From contig NC_084668.1 in NCBI RefSeq assembly GCF_028389875.1, positions 21,753,493-21,817,492 of the forward strand: DNA of 64,000 nt. The letters are read 5' to 3'. How positions within the stretch are numbered: the first letter of the stretch is position 1; the number at the start of each line of letters is the position of its first letter. Below the pieces are notes generated by a model. It searched no databases. It was given only the letters and a program-made list of their open reading frames with translations, and was not told the origin of the DNA. Positions 28,001-38,144 of this stretch are shown one piece after another. The translations under genes were made by a program, and so were the position numbers. This DNA comes from Rhea pennata (Eukaryota > Chordata > Aves > Rheiformes > Rheidae).

Positions 28001-31000
28001 AGACAGCTGGTTCACCACCCACGAGGTCATCCCACTGTTACTGTACCTTCTCCTCACTTAGCCACAAAGTTCATATATGGTGTCTGGTCTCAATTGCTCA
28101 GTTGCCTGGAGTTCTTTATAATAATTACTGTCAGTGCAAAGTAGATATTGTTCTGATTTAAAAGCATGTTATAATGATGTATATGTATAGTTAGTATTCA
28201 TTCAACAGACCAATTTCACTGCCAAGCCAGTTATTCCAGCTGAAAACCTGGTGCACAAGATACAGGATACTGAAGAACTGAGTCCATGATCCAGTACCCC
28301 ACGCAAAAGAATTTCTAGAGGTAAGTCAGTAAAAGAGCAGGTTTATACTTAGGGTGTTATCCATGAAACAGTCACAAAAAAAAATAGCTGAGTCTATAGC
28401 AATTAACACTATTCAACATGCTGTAACTCAAGAGGAGGGAAATCAGATTAACAGTAATTGCATCTCCTTTCAATTCATGATTTCAGGGCATATCTACTTT
28501 AAGATAAATATACAAGCCTATAAAAAATAGCATGCACTTGCATGATTAAAAGTGATTTTTAGCATAGTCTATCTTGCCAGTCTCTGTATCAACTTTTGAA
28601 CCCATTACTCAATTTAAGACCCAAGTTTGAAAAGGGGATTGTGTTTCAGCTCTCTATTTTACAGCTTATTAGAAACCAGCAGTTAGACAAAGGAGGGAAG
28701 TACAAACCAACGCTCTGCACAAAAGGAAGAGTAAGCAGAACGCAGCCGTTATCCTATATAGCAGCTAACCAGCTGATAACCAAGCCCAGCTCAGCACTAG
28801 TGCTGGTTCTCATCTATTGGGATGAAAATAAAGATTAGCTGAAGATACTGTAGTGGGAAGAATGGTACCATCTAAGGACAAAACCCCAAATCTGTAGGAA
28901 ATCAGAGTTTACTATCTCTGCTTCTCCTGGAACAGTTTATATGCTCAAAGTGCTAAATTACTCTTTGAGTGTAACTGTTGGAGCAACTAGATAATACAAG
29001 GTACAAAAAGAATGGAGTCTCACTGTTTGGCAGTCAAAGCCAAACCCCCAACCCTTCAGGCATACAGTCCTATTTCAGCAGTGAAAAGCAAAAAATCCTA
29101 ATGTAATTTGGTCATAACCATTACTTTCAGAAAGATAAGAATAGCATTATATTTACTAGAGATAGTTTCATGCAGTTAAATGCTGAGCACCAGTAACAGA
29201 TCAGCAATTTTTCTCTACGGTCAACAGAAGTAGTTGCTAACCAGCATCCATCATGATTGACTCTTGGTACCTAAACAAAAGCAAGTGGTTTGAAAGGGAT
29301 AGCAATAGGGTTGGGCAAACTGATTTTGGGGCAGAAAAAAAAGGCCTTTTATGACTGTCACCAAAATCTGTGTCTGCCTCACAATAAACTTCATCCTACT
29401 AATAGGCAGAGCACTAGTACCAGTTGTAGGAAGCTGGTTGATTGTGTCTCATAGCACTGAGGCTGCATGTTGTTTATATATATGTACATATTTAGGCTCA
29501 AGATCTTGTCCCATAAGCTCTTTGGGACAATTCAATCTGTTTCTATGCTGTCCAGCATACTGGAGTCCCAATGATATTATACATTACTGCCCTCATTGTC
29601 CCTGCTATTACTGGATATAGCTATATTGTGTTCGTAACATCTAGAAAATTCCACCTAGCTACAGATTAAGGTGTGTGAAGCTGTGTTAGAGCTAAGTACA
29701 TTTGAAAAAGGCACGAAGGTATTTTTAAAGATTTTGAGACAGATCTTCAGCTAGCATAAAAGCTGGTTTTGGCTGTGGGGAGAGGGTCACAAGGTAGTTT
29801 TACTACATAAGTGGAGAAAAGTTTATTGTGTACACTTCTTTTTCCTCAGCTTTTATCTGCTTTTGGAATGCCTGAAGTAAGATCTTCATCTGATTTCCCT
29901 GGTAAGTATAAGCAGGTTCATTATTCAGACTCCAGAAGGAGTTGTAAGGGTTTAAATTACACATGATAAACATTTCAAACTTTACTACTTGATTTGGAGG
30001 TATGCACAGAATATTTACAACCAGGCACATCATCTTTACTAGTAAGTATTTCTTCGGAATGTAAATTCCCATGCAGTGGCTGTCGTATTTTATGTCCTGC
30101 ACACAGCAAACTTCGCAAAGTAATTTCATTAGAAGCAATAAACCAGCTACTTGTGCCAGGGATGAACACGAAAAGAAGAGAAGGCCAGTAAGTCTGAGCA
30201 TTTGTCTTTGATACTCAGTGCTGTGTTTCAATACTCTCTTTTTTTCTGTTAAGATGACTGGATCAAATCTGCTTGTTAGCTTTAGTGGGTGGCATAGACA
30301 GATGGAAAAGTGCAGGAGTGTGTTTAAAAAAAAGTCACAGGCATTCTGATTACTGGGGTAGTGCTGTTAGTGAGAAACCAGAAGAGACAGGGCCTTGTAC
30401 CATGACAGCTGAGAGCTTCTGTACTGGGGAGGAGGAAGGGAAGAGTTGCCAACTGAGTGAGGTAGTCTTGCAGTCATAGCTCGTGAGGGAGAACACAGAA
30501 GTGGGAGGTGTAGACCTGGCTGAATGCTGCTGCTTTTTTTTTTTTTATTTTTATTTAATAACTACTACCTAGTCTACTGACATAAATGAAAGTACCTCCA
30601 ATATTCTTCTGGCACTATGAGCAACTAATTTAAAGAAACACATGCTCTTTAAATATTCCTATTATTCTGTTAGTGTGATTGAAAAGGTAGCAAAATGTGC
30701 AAATAAACTAGACCCAGTACTTGAAGGCAGACTCTCAAACTGTTGTTCCCTAGAGACATATTTGGCAAAATAAAACATTTGCTGTGTTAATTCAGGTAGA
30801 AAGGCTGTTACCTGTGCTTTTACTGTATTGCTCACTGTCTACCTTCAGTACAAGGAAAAGAGTAACAGGTTCCTTGACCTAGTGAGTCGTTGTGCAATAC
30901 CTATGCATTCCCCAGGAATCCTGTGCCTGCCAGCTCAGTGCCCTTTTTGGCACATGCAGAACTCCAATTGGGCAGAGCACACGCAGGCCCTGGAGTGCTA

Positions 31001-31335
31001 CAGAGCTCTAAGCCAACACTCTTTTCAACGGGGAGCTGCAGAGTGCAGTGAATGCAACTCCAGAAGAGCAAAAGCAAGAGATTCAGCCCCACTATTTGTC
31101 TGCAGCACAGACACTTTTCTGCTGTGCTTTTCTCGCATTGACTCCCCTTTGTGTTGACCCTTGTACTGATGCCTCACACGAGGGATAAAATTTGAATTTT
31201 TCACTCACCAAATGGATGGTGAGCAAAGATCGTATCTTGTTTATTTAAACATTTGTGGCCACCTTTATTTTCTAAGGGAAACTTACTCTTTACATCACCT
31301 GTTAATAATTCTAAAAGATTTATTATTTCAATAGA

Positions 31336-31347
31336 CATATATATGCA

Positions 31348-31385
<38 letters not shown>

Positions 31386-31386
31386 T
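31336..31386. repeat. (AT)n microsatellite with palindromic ends
   Basis: More than 30 bases of pure AT dinucleotide, flanked by ATGCAT on both sides. The left flank contains atatatgcatgcatatat, so the whole unit can fold into a hairpin. Confidence 0.9.
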
Positions 31387-32697
31387 TGCTTTATGTGAGC
31401 AAACATATAGTATTTTCAGGGACAATAGACAATAAGAGGTTGTCGGTTACAACAGTCTCACAGAACATGTGGAAATTTATGGAGAGGGCAGAAATTGAGG
31501 AAATATTTCATGTGAAATGTCATTACAGCAACACCTAGCAAGCTCTGCTCCCATTCTGCTTTACAACTGTAAAGTGACCTGTTGGCATCCCATACGATGC
31601 TTACTGCTTTCAGTTGTGTCTTGCTAGCTGCATGACAAGAAGAAATCACCCGGTATACTAAGAAATATGATGCATTATTTACAAAATACCAAACTGTTTC
31701 CTACAAGAAACAAATCGAAGGTTATCTCCTCTTTGGAGAGCATTTGCAGACATGGGATACTACTTTGGAGATGTTCTTTTTTCTTTTAAGATATACTTCA
31801 GCTATCTCAGAAGGTTTGACTGCATAGTCTACACTATATCCAGCAAGTTGAACCATTCTTAAGAAAAGCTAAGTAATTCAGAATATAGTTCACATGACAC
31901 AAGGGGCAATATACACTAAATGTGTATCAAGGAGTTACTTTAAACTAGCTGTAGTCCATCCCATAGCCTACATAACATTAGCAACAGGAAGGCATTGACT
32001 GTGCATGTCTCAGTTTAGTTTCTTTTCAAAAGAAACAGTGAAATGTTAGTGTAAATGCGTGCTATATAAATATATATATATTAAAAAAAATGAGTTAGCA
32101 TCTCTCAGGAGAGACAGAAGGAGCTACTTAACAGGTGCTTTAAGGCAGGGAGCTGTTTTGAAAGGCAGAATTTTTTAATTCATGAAAAATACTGATATAG
32201 AGCAGTTTTGTTTTTATAGCAAAATATTTTGGTATGTTCTACAAAAAGATACTTTAAAGTTTTTAGGAAATTCTAGAATTCCAAATATTACTTCATAGGG
32301 TTTTTACTGTGTTGGATATTTTTACTCTTTATATTTCATGACCTGCTGCTATATCACTCCTTTCTACGTACTTGTGTTTTGCAAGGCATCATTATTATTT
32401 TTTGATTCAGTTGGGCTTATTAAATTCACTCCTAAAAATTAAGTGACATCCTATTGTTTAAAATCTTATCAAGTGAAAAATGGTTTCCATTTTGCATTTA
32501 AATACTTTGTGAAAAGGAGTAAGATTTCACGAATAAGATGCAAAAAGAATAGTTTTAAATAAAGCTGAATACTGTGACTGTACTAGTCTTCCTGATAGGC
32601 AGCACAATACAAAGATGACTTATCTGCAACCACTATTATATTTTGTACCTTAATTCATTTTGGGCCTCGCCCTGTCTTAAGATTTCAGCTGACAGTG

Positions 32698-32796
32698 ATA
32701 TAATATAATAATATATATAATTTTATATATTTATTATATATATTATTATATATTATATAATATATATGATAATATATATTATATGTAATATAATAA
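32698..32796. repeat. Pure A/T cruciform-prone tract
   Basis: Nearly 100 bases made almost only of A and T, in irregular TATAATA/TATTATA patterns that are self-complementary over long stretches. Confidence 0.85.
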
Positions 32797-33240
32797 TGAA
32801 TAATGCTTCACTCTAATTTTGCTTTATTACATAAAGCTTATAACTTCTCTGTTCTAAAATATTCCCAACAAGCTAATTAGAATAAGAAACTAGGGCTGAT
32901 AATCTTAAGTGTTGCACTCACCGTTACCATGCAAGTTATGGTCCAGCTGTTCTGGCTCAGACAAGTGTTTTGGTAGCCACAAACCTCAGGGATATGTCAA
33001 TGTTCTCTTTCAGATCTCCAGAATTTCCTATCAATACAAAGCTCTTTCTTGCTCCTACCAAGAGCTCCATTCAAGACAATATGTTGTCAATCAGTTCTGT
33101 TATTAGCAACAGAAATAGGCACCGGACAAGGATACGATACTTTTGTATCACACGCTGATGACCAAAAATATATAAACAAACTGGAGGCTTAAAAATGAAT
33201 AAATCTCTTTCATGATACACAAAACACACAGCAGCAGAAG

Positions 33241-33261
33241 CATATATATATATATATATAT
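33241..33261. repeat. (AT)n microsatellite
   Basis: About ten AT dinucleotide units followed by a T run. It lies about 550 bp beyond the SPC25 stop codon. Confidence 0.85.
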
Positions 33262-33686
33262 TTTTAACATAAATATTTAAAAAGGCACTTTCCTATCTGG
33301 TATAGATGGTAAGTGTAATCTGTCTTATATCAGAAAAATCAATATACTTTAATAGTCATGACTAGCATGACAGGTACTTTTCTATCACTGTGAAACACCT
33401 CTATCTCTGCTCATTTGGCTTCCACTTTCTTCCACTGTCTAAACATGAATACTGGCTCTGAATGGAAATACTGTGTTATTAGTCTTTTACAAACCTCTGA
33501 AGTGGAAGGCTCTGAAACCTCTACAGGTAAAAGCCTCGAAGGCAAATTTAGCTACTTCCTACTGGATCCAAATTCACATGTCTAGAGACATTCAGCTAAG
33601 GAAGTACTTGATTGTATTATTGTTCAGGGAGTAATCCAAATACATTTAAATGATAACAGACTAAAATACTATTTTAGTTATTTTTC

Positions 33687-33692
33687 TTTATT
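33687..33692 (-). terminator. SPC25: SPC25 poly(A) signal
   Basis: AATAAA on the - strand, about 105 nt beyond the SPC25 stop codon. A U-rich stretch with gtctgttatc follows. It is the first hexamer after the stop and implies a short 3' UTR ending near 33665. Confidence 0.6.
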
Positions 33693-33796
33693 TAGAAATT
33701 AGAGCAAGACATGGATAAAAGATTTTCACAATACAGGAAGGAGAAATAAAAATGCTGTGCAGCTAGGAACAGAAGTATAAGCTAATCTTATACAGA

Positions 33797-33921
33797 CTAT
33801 TTATAAGACAAAGCAGTGAAAGCTTTTCTGATGTTGGCAATAAATGCAGAAAAATTGTTAGTTTCTCTCACTTTTAGCTGGAACTCTGCTATACAGTCCA
33901 GGGGAGGAGAACAGGAAGTCA
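33797..33921 (-). CDS. SPC25: SPC25 terminal coding exon 6
   Basis: The exon follows the acceptor tgtcattttag and ends with TAG at 33799-33797. The peptide [17 protein letters not shown], then [18 protein letters not shown], then TALSYK matches the human C-terminus VRKTNNFSAFLANVRKAF and TATVYN. It is too short to show up as an ORF and was found by reading the - strand for the NNFSAF block. Confidence 0.94.
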
Positions 33922-36900
33922 CTAAAATGACACAAATTTCCAAAAGATAAGATTGTTTTTATCAAAAAAATTCAGTTTTAATATTTAACATACTCATGAA
34001 ATACAATTCAGTTCATTATCTTTAGTTTTAGCTTCTTTTTTCAGTATTATTTTTGAGCAGCCTAGTAATCATTCTTTCAGTGAGGACAAAGCCTCAAAGA
34101 ACACAGAATTCTTTTCTAATTTCCAGACTTCCCACTCAGTGTTGTGCTCCTCCTTAAACTTCACTGGAATTGTTACAGCAATTCAGTGATCAATAGTCTG
34201 CCTCAAAAGCTGGAATATGTTCCTGTGCATTTTTGTTGCTCTGCAGATGGACTGCAGACTCAGAACTGATGTAGCCCAGCATGCAATAAACTTTCGACTT
34301 GAGCACAGTTTATATCTGAATTTGTAAGAGTAGAAGTCTATTTTCGGTTCATACTTAGGGGGGCATAGCAGAAAGACAGAAGCATTCATCTAGAAGCTAG
34401 CTATCATAATAACTCAAGTTGATTCAGTCAAAAAAAGAGAAAAAACAGCTTTAAGATCTGAAAAGCTGTACCCTTTACAGAAGGGCAATGCTGGATTTCT
34501 AGTTTTAATCTTTCTCCCTTACCGCACAACTGTAGGGATTTAAGAGTGGGCAACCTAGTTTTTAGGCCCACTAGGCTTCTCAAACAGATTCAAGTATGAC
34601 TGTCAGCATAAACAGTCACTCTAAGAGGGGAAAAGCAACAATGTCTTTCCATATATCTTCTTACTCCTGCTTTGCTTGAGACAAAGTAAACAACTCCACA
34701 AATGGAGGGAAATGAAGATAAGCAATTGTGTTTTTCATATATAAATTGAACAGAGAAACTCCATTAAACTCCATGCTAGCCTTAAAGTTTTTCATTAAAT
34801 TAGAAACGTAATGAAAGTTAAGTTAAACTCCTCTCTTCCTTTTTCTTTTTCAAAAAAGGATATCACATTCTATTCTCTTATTTAAATATTTAAAATTCAC
34901 ATACCTTCATAATCTCCCTGTTCATTTATCGAAAGGGTGAACACATATGGCTTCTCAGGATCTTTGTGGTCAATATGCCTGAATATAAACTGCAACTGTT
35001 CATCTAAAGTGAACACAAACAGAATTCATTAACACTGCTAACATTTGCTGGAGAGTCTCAATGATAAATAATAATCACAATATTCAGCTCCAGCTCATTT
35101 TCAATTAATAGTCTTCAGAATACTTACAAATTAAGCAAACCACTTGGCAAGACAAATGTGTTTTAATATACCGTCTTCTGCCATTTGAGAGACAATGGTA
35201 ATGACTGACTTTGAGTTAGCTGACAAAGTTATCATCCACCATTGCCTTCCTCAGCTTTACAAAGATTTTTAAACTTCTCTTCATTAATGCCAGCAGCTGC
35301 AAGCTGCAGCCACCCTCCAAAGCCCAGGGTAAGCCTGCTGATAATTCAGAACTTGCCACCAATGAAAATGGCTACAGTGAATGCACCTAGGTAAGAAAGG
35401 AAGATATAATACGCTACAGAAACTTCAACTAAAGTAAGTGGATTTGAGCTGAGGCTTGCATTCTTCTTCAGTTATTTAACTTAATTTATTCTTCACTACA
35501 CAATTCAGCATTTACCACGCTACATCACTGCACACAAAAATTACAGAAACTTACTATGAATTCTGCGTATTTCCAGTCCAAGACGCTCTTCAAACAGTGC
35601 TTTAGACTTGCATAGTCTTTCCACTCTCTCTTTAGCGGCCTTATTTTTAGAAGCGATTACTAGAATTTTAAAAGCTATTGTAAGTATCAAAGTAAAAGTA
35701 AAACAGATAGAAAAGACTTAGAACAGGAGAAAAGCTTGTCAAGAAAAAGTGCTAAAAACTATTAAGAAAATCTGCTTGTTAATTTTACTGACTGAATTAC
35801 TGCCTATTATCGTATTTGTTCTAAAAAAATGGTTTATTGAATAATTGTTCACTTGTTTTCCTAACTAAAAACTTTTAAACAAAGTAACAGCTAATTACAG
35901 CTGCTAGTTTTGGCTAATCACAAGCAGGGTTAAAAAGTGTTATCTGTTGTAACAAATCAAAATCCACAAATTGCTCCAGATATTCTCCTCTTCTCACCTG
36001 TCCCAATCTCATAACTCACATTAGAAGTTCAGGTTTGAGTTCTTGAAGTATTCTAGCACAAGTCAACAAGGGGTATGTGGGAAGGAATCAAAAGGCAGCA
36101 TGAGAGGAGGGAACTGCTTCTGAGTAGTGTTCTCCTGCAGCATCCTTTCCTCACCTTGTTTCATGCTTCCCATTGTTGTCCAGTCAGCTTCCCAAGGAAA
36201 AAGCACTTTGCTACTTGAAGTTGATAATGATTTATTTAAGTATCTTTAAACTTTTCATTGTGAGTTTACAAGTGGTAACTAGTTAAACAGCCTTGACTAG
36301 AATGAGGAATGAAAGCATTTTAAATGCAAATTTTGTTGATAACTGAACGCTTACATTGCTATTTAAAGATTTTCTTCACCTTATCTCCACATCCTGCATC
36401 CTTATTAGTTTGGACATTATTTAGATATCTAAGTTTATTACTTTGAGGACATACTGCAAAGCCATATAGACTCCAGATGGTTTCTGTAGGATTTTTTTTT
36501 TTTCTTAATTCAACAAAAAACTTACTTTCCTTCTTTTTCATCAACTCTTCTTTAAGCTCTTGGATACTATCAGTCAAGTCCTTCTTTTGCTCCTCTTCAT
36601 GATTTAGGTTAGATTTTATTTCTGTCAAATGTTCCTGATTTTCTGATATGTGTTTGCTCTGCTGGAGAATCTCTGAAATGAAGCAGGAAAATATTAACAT
36701 TTACAGTTGATTAATTAGGCCCCCGCTAGTTATTCCATATCTATACCATTTGAGATGACTCATTTGAATAAAATCCAGTGGAATGCAAGCTACCTCAATT
36801 GGATATGAAAGTCAGCATTATACTTATATCTGATGTTCTCTATATAGTAAAGTGTTTACACTGAAACTTAACCAAAAGAGAAGCTACCACGTAGGGAGCT

Positions 36901-37799
36901 CCTCTGATATTTCAACCATATGCAATTTGTTTCTGGTGCCAGAATAATACGTCTGGTCAAAGCCTAAGCATAGTGGATTCTCTCTGCAGACAAGTCATTT
37001 GACAGAAAGCAAACGGAAACACTAACTGCTAATATGGTCACAATTTATTTTTACCTAAGATTCTGAAGATTAATTACAAAACTCAGAGTAGCTAATCCTA
37101 GACTGACTATATTCCACTGCTAATATGGAAGAGGCATAAGTAACTTCACAATATTTAACTTCACTAATCTATTTATTTAATTTACTTTTTCCACTGTAGT
37201 CAGCAGGCACTGTAATTTTTTGTTTTTAAGTTTTAACCACTTGTTCATTCTTAAGCACCCAGAACACCACAGGCAAAACTTTTAACTAAGCTTAATCTTA
37301 CTGTATCCATGAAATTCTCCAGCAAATTGTTTTTAACTTGCACAGTTTACAGCCTGTAACCAAATGCATTTAGTTTCACATCTGTCTTTACTCTGGCTCT
37401 GCAGTGTCTTTGAGAATGTCAGCTTAAAAATGCTCAGTTATACTAGATTAATTTTAGAAACGAAAAACATAATAAATAAAACTCTATACTGTACCATTGT
37501 TAAACTCCTGAATTTTATCAATCATCAGGTCCTCTTCTTTTAATTTCTTGGACCATTTCTCTGTAATGGAGAGTAATTACAGTTAACTGAAGAGGTTTGG
37601 TAACTTGGAGAATCCCGAGGTAACGTGAACATACTGTAGTCTTACCAGAAAGTGCTTTTATGGATTCCTTGCATGAATCTCTCAGTGCTAAAGTCTGATT
37701 GATCTGTTCACTGCCGTAAATACTTTTGAATTTCGTCCAAAACTCTTTTATTTCTCTTTCAAAGAGGGTTATCTCATCTTCTGTCTTTACGTTAGACAT
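33797..37799 (-). CDS. SPC25: SPC25, NDC80 kinetochore complex component (complete)
   Basis: SPC25 pairs with SPC24 to form the centromere-proximal end of the NDC80 complex, which joins kinetochores to spindle microtubules. The coding sequence is complement(join 33797-33921, 34905-35003, 35555-35659, 36526-36672, 37495-37560, 37646-37799). It totals 696 nt and 231 aa, against 224 in human. An N-terminal segment and a coiled coil (roughly residues 50-140, rich in E/K/Q) precede the globular C-terminal RWD-like domain (about 145-231). Conserved blocks include [21 protein letters not shown] and the terminal ETNNFSAF and IRKAFTA. All five introns are phase 1, so the frames agree throughout. The ATG was chosen because the matching N-terminus begins there and the sequence upstream is an in-frame acceptor and CpG island. 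Confidence 0.95.
34905..35003 (-). CDS. SPC25: SPC25 coding exon 5
   Basis: The exon is 99 nt, after the acceptor gttcactttag and before the donor gtatgt. It encodes [20 protein letters not shown], then [12 protein letters not shown], aligning with [20 protein letters not shown] and FSLHLNEARDYE of human. These are the first beta strands of the globular domain that contacts SPC24. Confidence 0.93.
35555..35659 (-). CDS. SPC25: SPC25 coding exon 4
   Basis: The exon is 105 nt, after the acceptor taaaattctag and before the donor gtaagt. The peptide runs [16 protein letters not shown], then [19 protein letters not shown]. The ERLGLEIR block equals DRLGLEIR in human SPC25 and marks the junction between the coiled coil and the C-terminal globular domain. 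Confidence 0.93.
36526..36672 (-). CDS. SPC25: SPC25 coding exon 3
   Basis: The exon is 147 nt, after the acceptor ctgcttcatttcag and before the donor gtaagt. It encodes the central coiled coil: [15 protein letters not shown], then LTEIKSNL, then [15 protein letters not shown] and MKKKE. This aligns with the human IQDLKEEYSRKKE heptad region. The composition is almost wholly charged or polar, with Leu/Ile at heptad spacing. Confidence 0.93.
37495..37560 (-). CDS. SPC25: SPC25 coding exon 2
   Basis: The exon is 66 nt, after the acceptor ctccattacag and before a donor that reads gtacag rather than gtaag. The split codon and the peptide [20 protein letters not shown] align with human AEKLSVKLKEEERMVEMFLEY. 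This is the beginning of the coiled coil. The weak donor is the only unusual splice signal in the gene. Confidence 0.9.
37646..37799 (-). CDS. SPC25: SPC25 coding exon 1 (start codon exon)
   Basis: The exon runs from ATG at 37799-37797 to the donor CTG|gtaag. It encodes 51 codons plus one base. The peptide begins [20 protein letters not shown] and contains FWTKFKS and [12 protein letters not shown], the counterparts of FWNKFKS and LRDTYKDSIKAF in human. Immediately upstream on this strand the sequence reads ttgttgtagcac before the ATG. The coding start could therefore sit in a second exon whose acceptor is that tag, with an untranslated exon in the CpG island. Confidence 0.93.
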
Positions 37800-37986
37800 G
37801 GTGCTACAACAAACACACGAGCTCAGTACGGTGCCAAGACAATCTCAGCAGTTACAGCTCACCGCTGCAGGAGAAACCGCCGCGGCGCGCCGCGTCCCGC
37901 TCCCGCAGCCTGGCCGGGCTCCGGCCTCCGCCGCGGCGCGGCCTTGGCGGCACCAGCCGAGCTCCGTACCGCGGCGCCCACCCGCC

Positions 37987-37992
37987 TTCAAA
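37987..37992 (-). promoter_or_regulatory. SPC25: CHR-like element TTTGAA with adjacent GGCGG
   Basis: Read on the SPC25 strand the sequence is GGCGGTTTGAAGG. TTTGAA is a classical cell-cycle genes homology region hexamer (DREAM/MMB binding), and GGCGG is CDE-like, although the usual 4-nt spacer between them is absent. Two CCAAT boxes lie upstream in the correct order. Confidence 0.5.
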
Positions 37993-38031
37993 CCGCCGGC
38001 GCCTTCCCGCCGCCCCAACCGCCGCTTCCCG

Positions 38032-38036
38032 ATTGG
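38032..38036 (-). promoter_or_regulatory. SPC25: CCAAT box (NF-Y) 1
   Basis: ATTGG on the + strand is CCAAT on the SPC25 strand, with flanks GCCCAATCGG close to the NF-Y consensus. It lies about 40 bp upstream of the CHR-like hexamer. Confidence 0.6.
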
Positions 38037-38074
38037 GCGGCGCCGCTCGGCGCCTCGCAACAAGAGCACGACTG

Positions 38075-38079
38075 ATTGG
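38075..38079 (-). promoter_or_regulatory. SPC25: CCAAT box (NF-Y) 2
   Basis: A second CCAAT on the SPC25 strand (ACCCAATCAGT), 43 bp from the first. Paired CCAAT boxes at several-helical-turn spacing are typical of G2/M gene promoters. Confidence 0.6.
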
Positions 38080-38130
38080 GTGAGTCAGCCTCTCGGCCGC
38101 GCGGAGCCGCGGGGCATGCTGGGAGCGGCC

Positions 38131-38144
38131 GTTGCCGCGGTAAC
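38131..38144. promoter_or_regulatory. RFX-type X-box
   Basis: GTTGCCGCGGTAAC fits the X-box pattern GTNRCC, spacer of 0-3, RGYAAC, with a 2-nt spacer and both half-sites complete. X-boxes bind RFX factors. Confidence 0.6.

Larger units (their letters stand above)
17625..33664. other. CERS6-SPC25 intergenic region, no gene recognised
   Basis: About 16 kb with no convincing coding exon. Open frames are short (at most 142 codons, at 29803-30231), AT-biased and domain-free. Mammals have NOSTRIN here. I searched by eye for its F-BAR and SH3 motifs on the + strand and saw none. The region holds AT-rich microsatellites at 31.34, 32.70 and 33.24 kb and two weak exon-like patches (17.16 kb, just left of the boundary, and 20.4 kb), described under findings. 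Confidence 0.6.

Noticed and set aside
29803-30231. 142-codon - strand ORF in the CERS6-SPC25 gap
   Set aside because: AT-driven composition, no recognised domain, no splice-site pattern or promoter, and competing open frames on the other strand.
31201-31435. ORFs with long Tyr-Ile repeats
   Set aside because: Translation of the (AT)n microsatellite.
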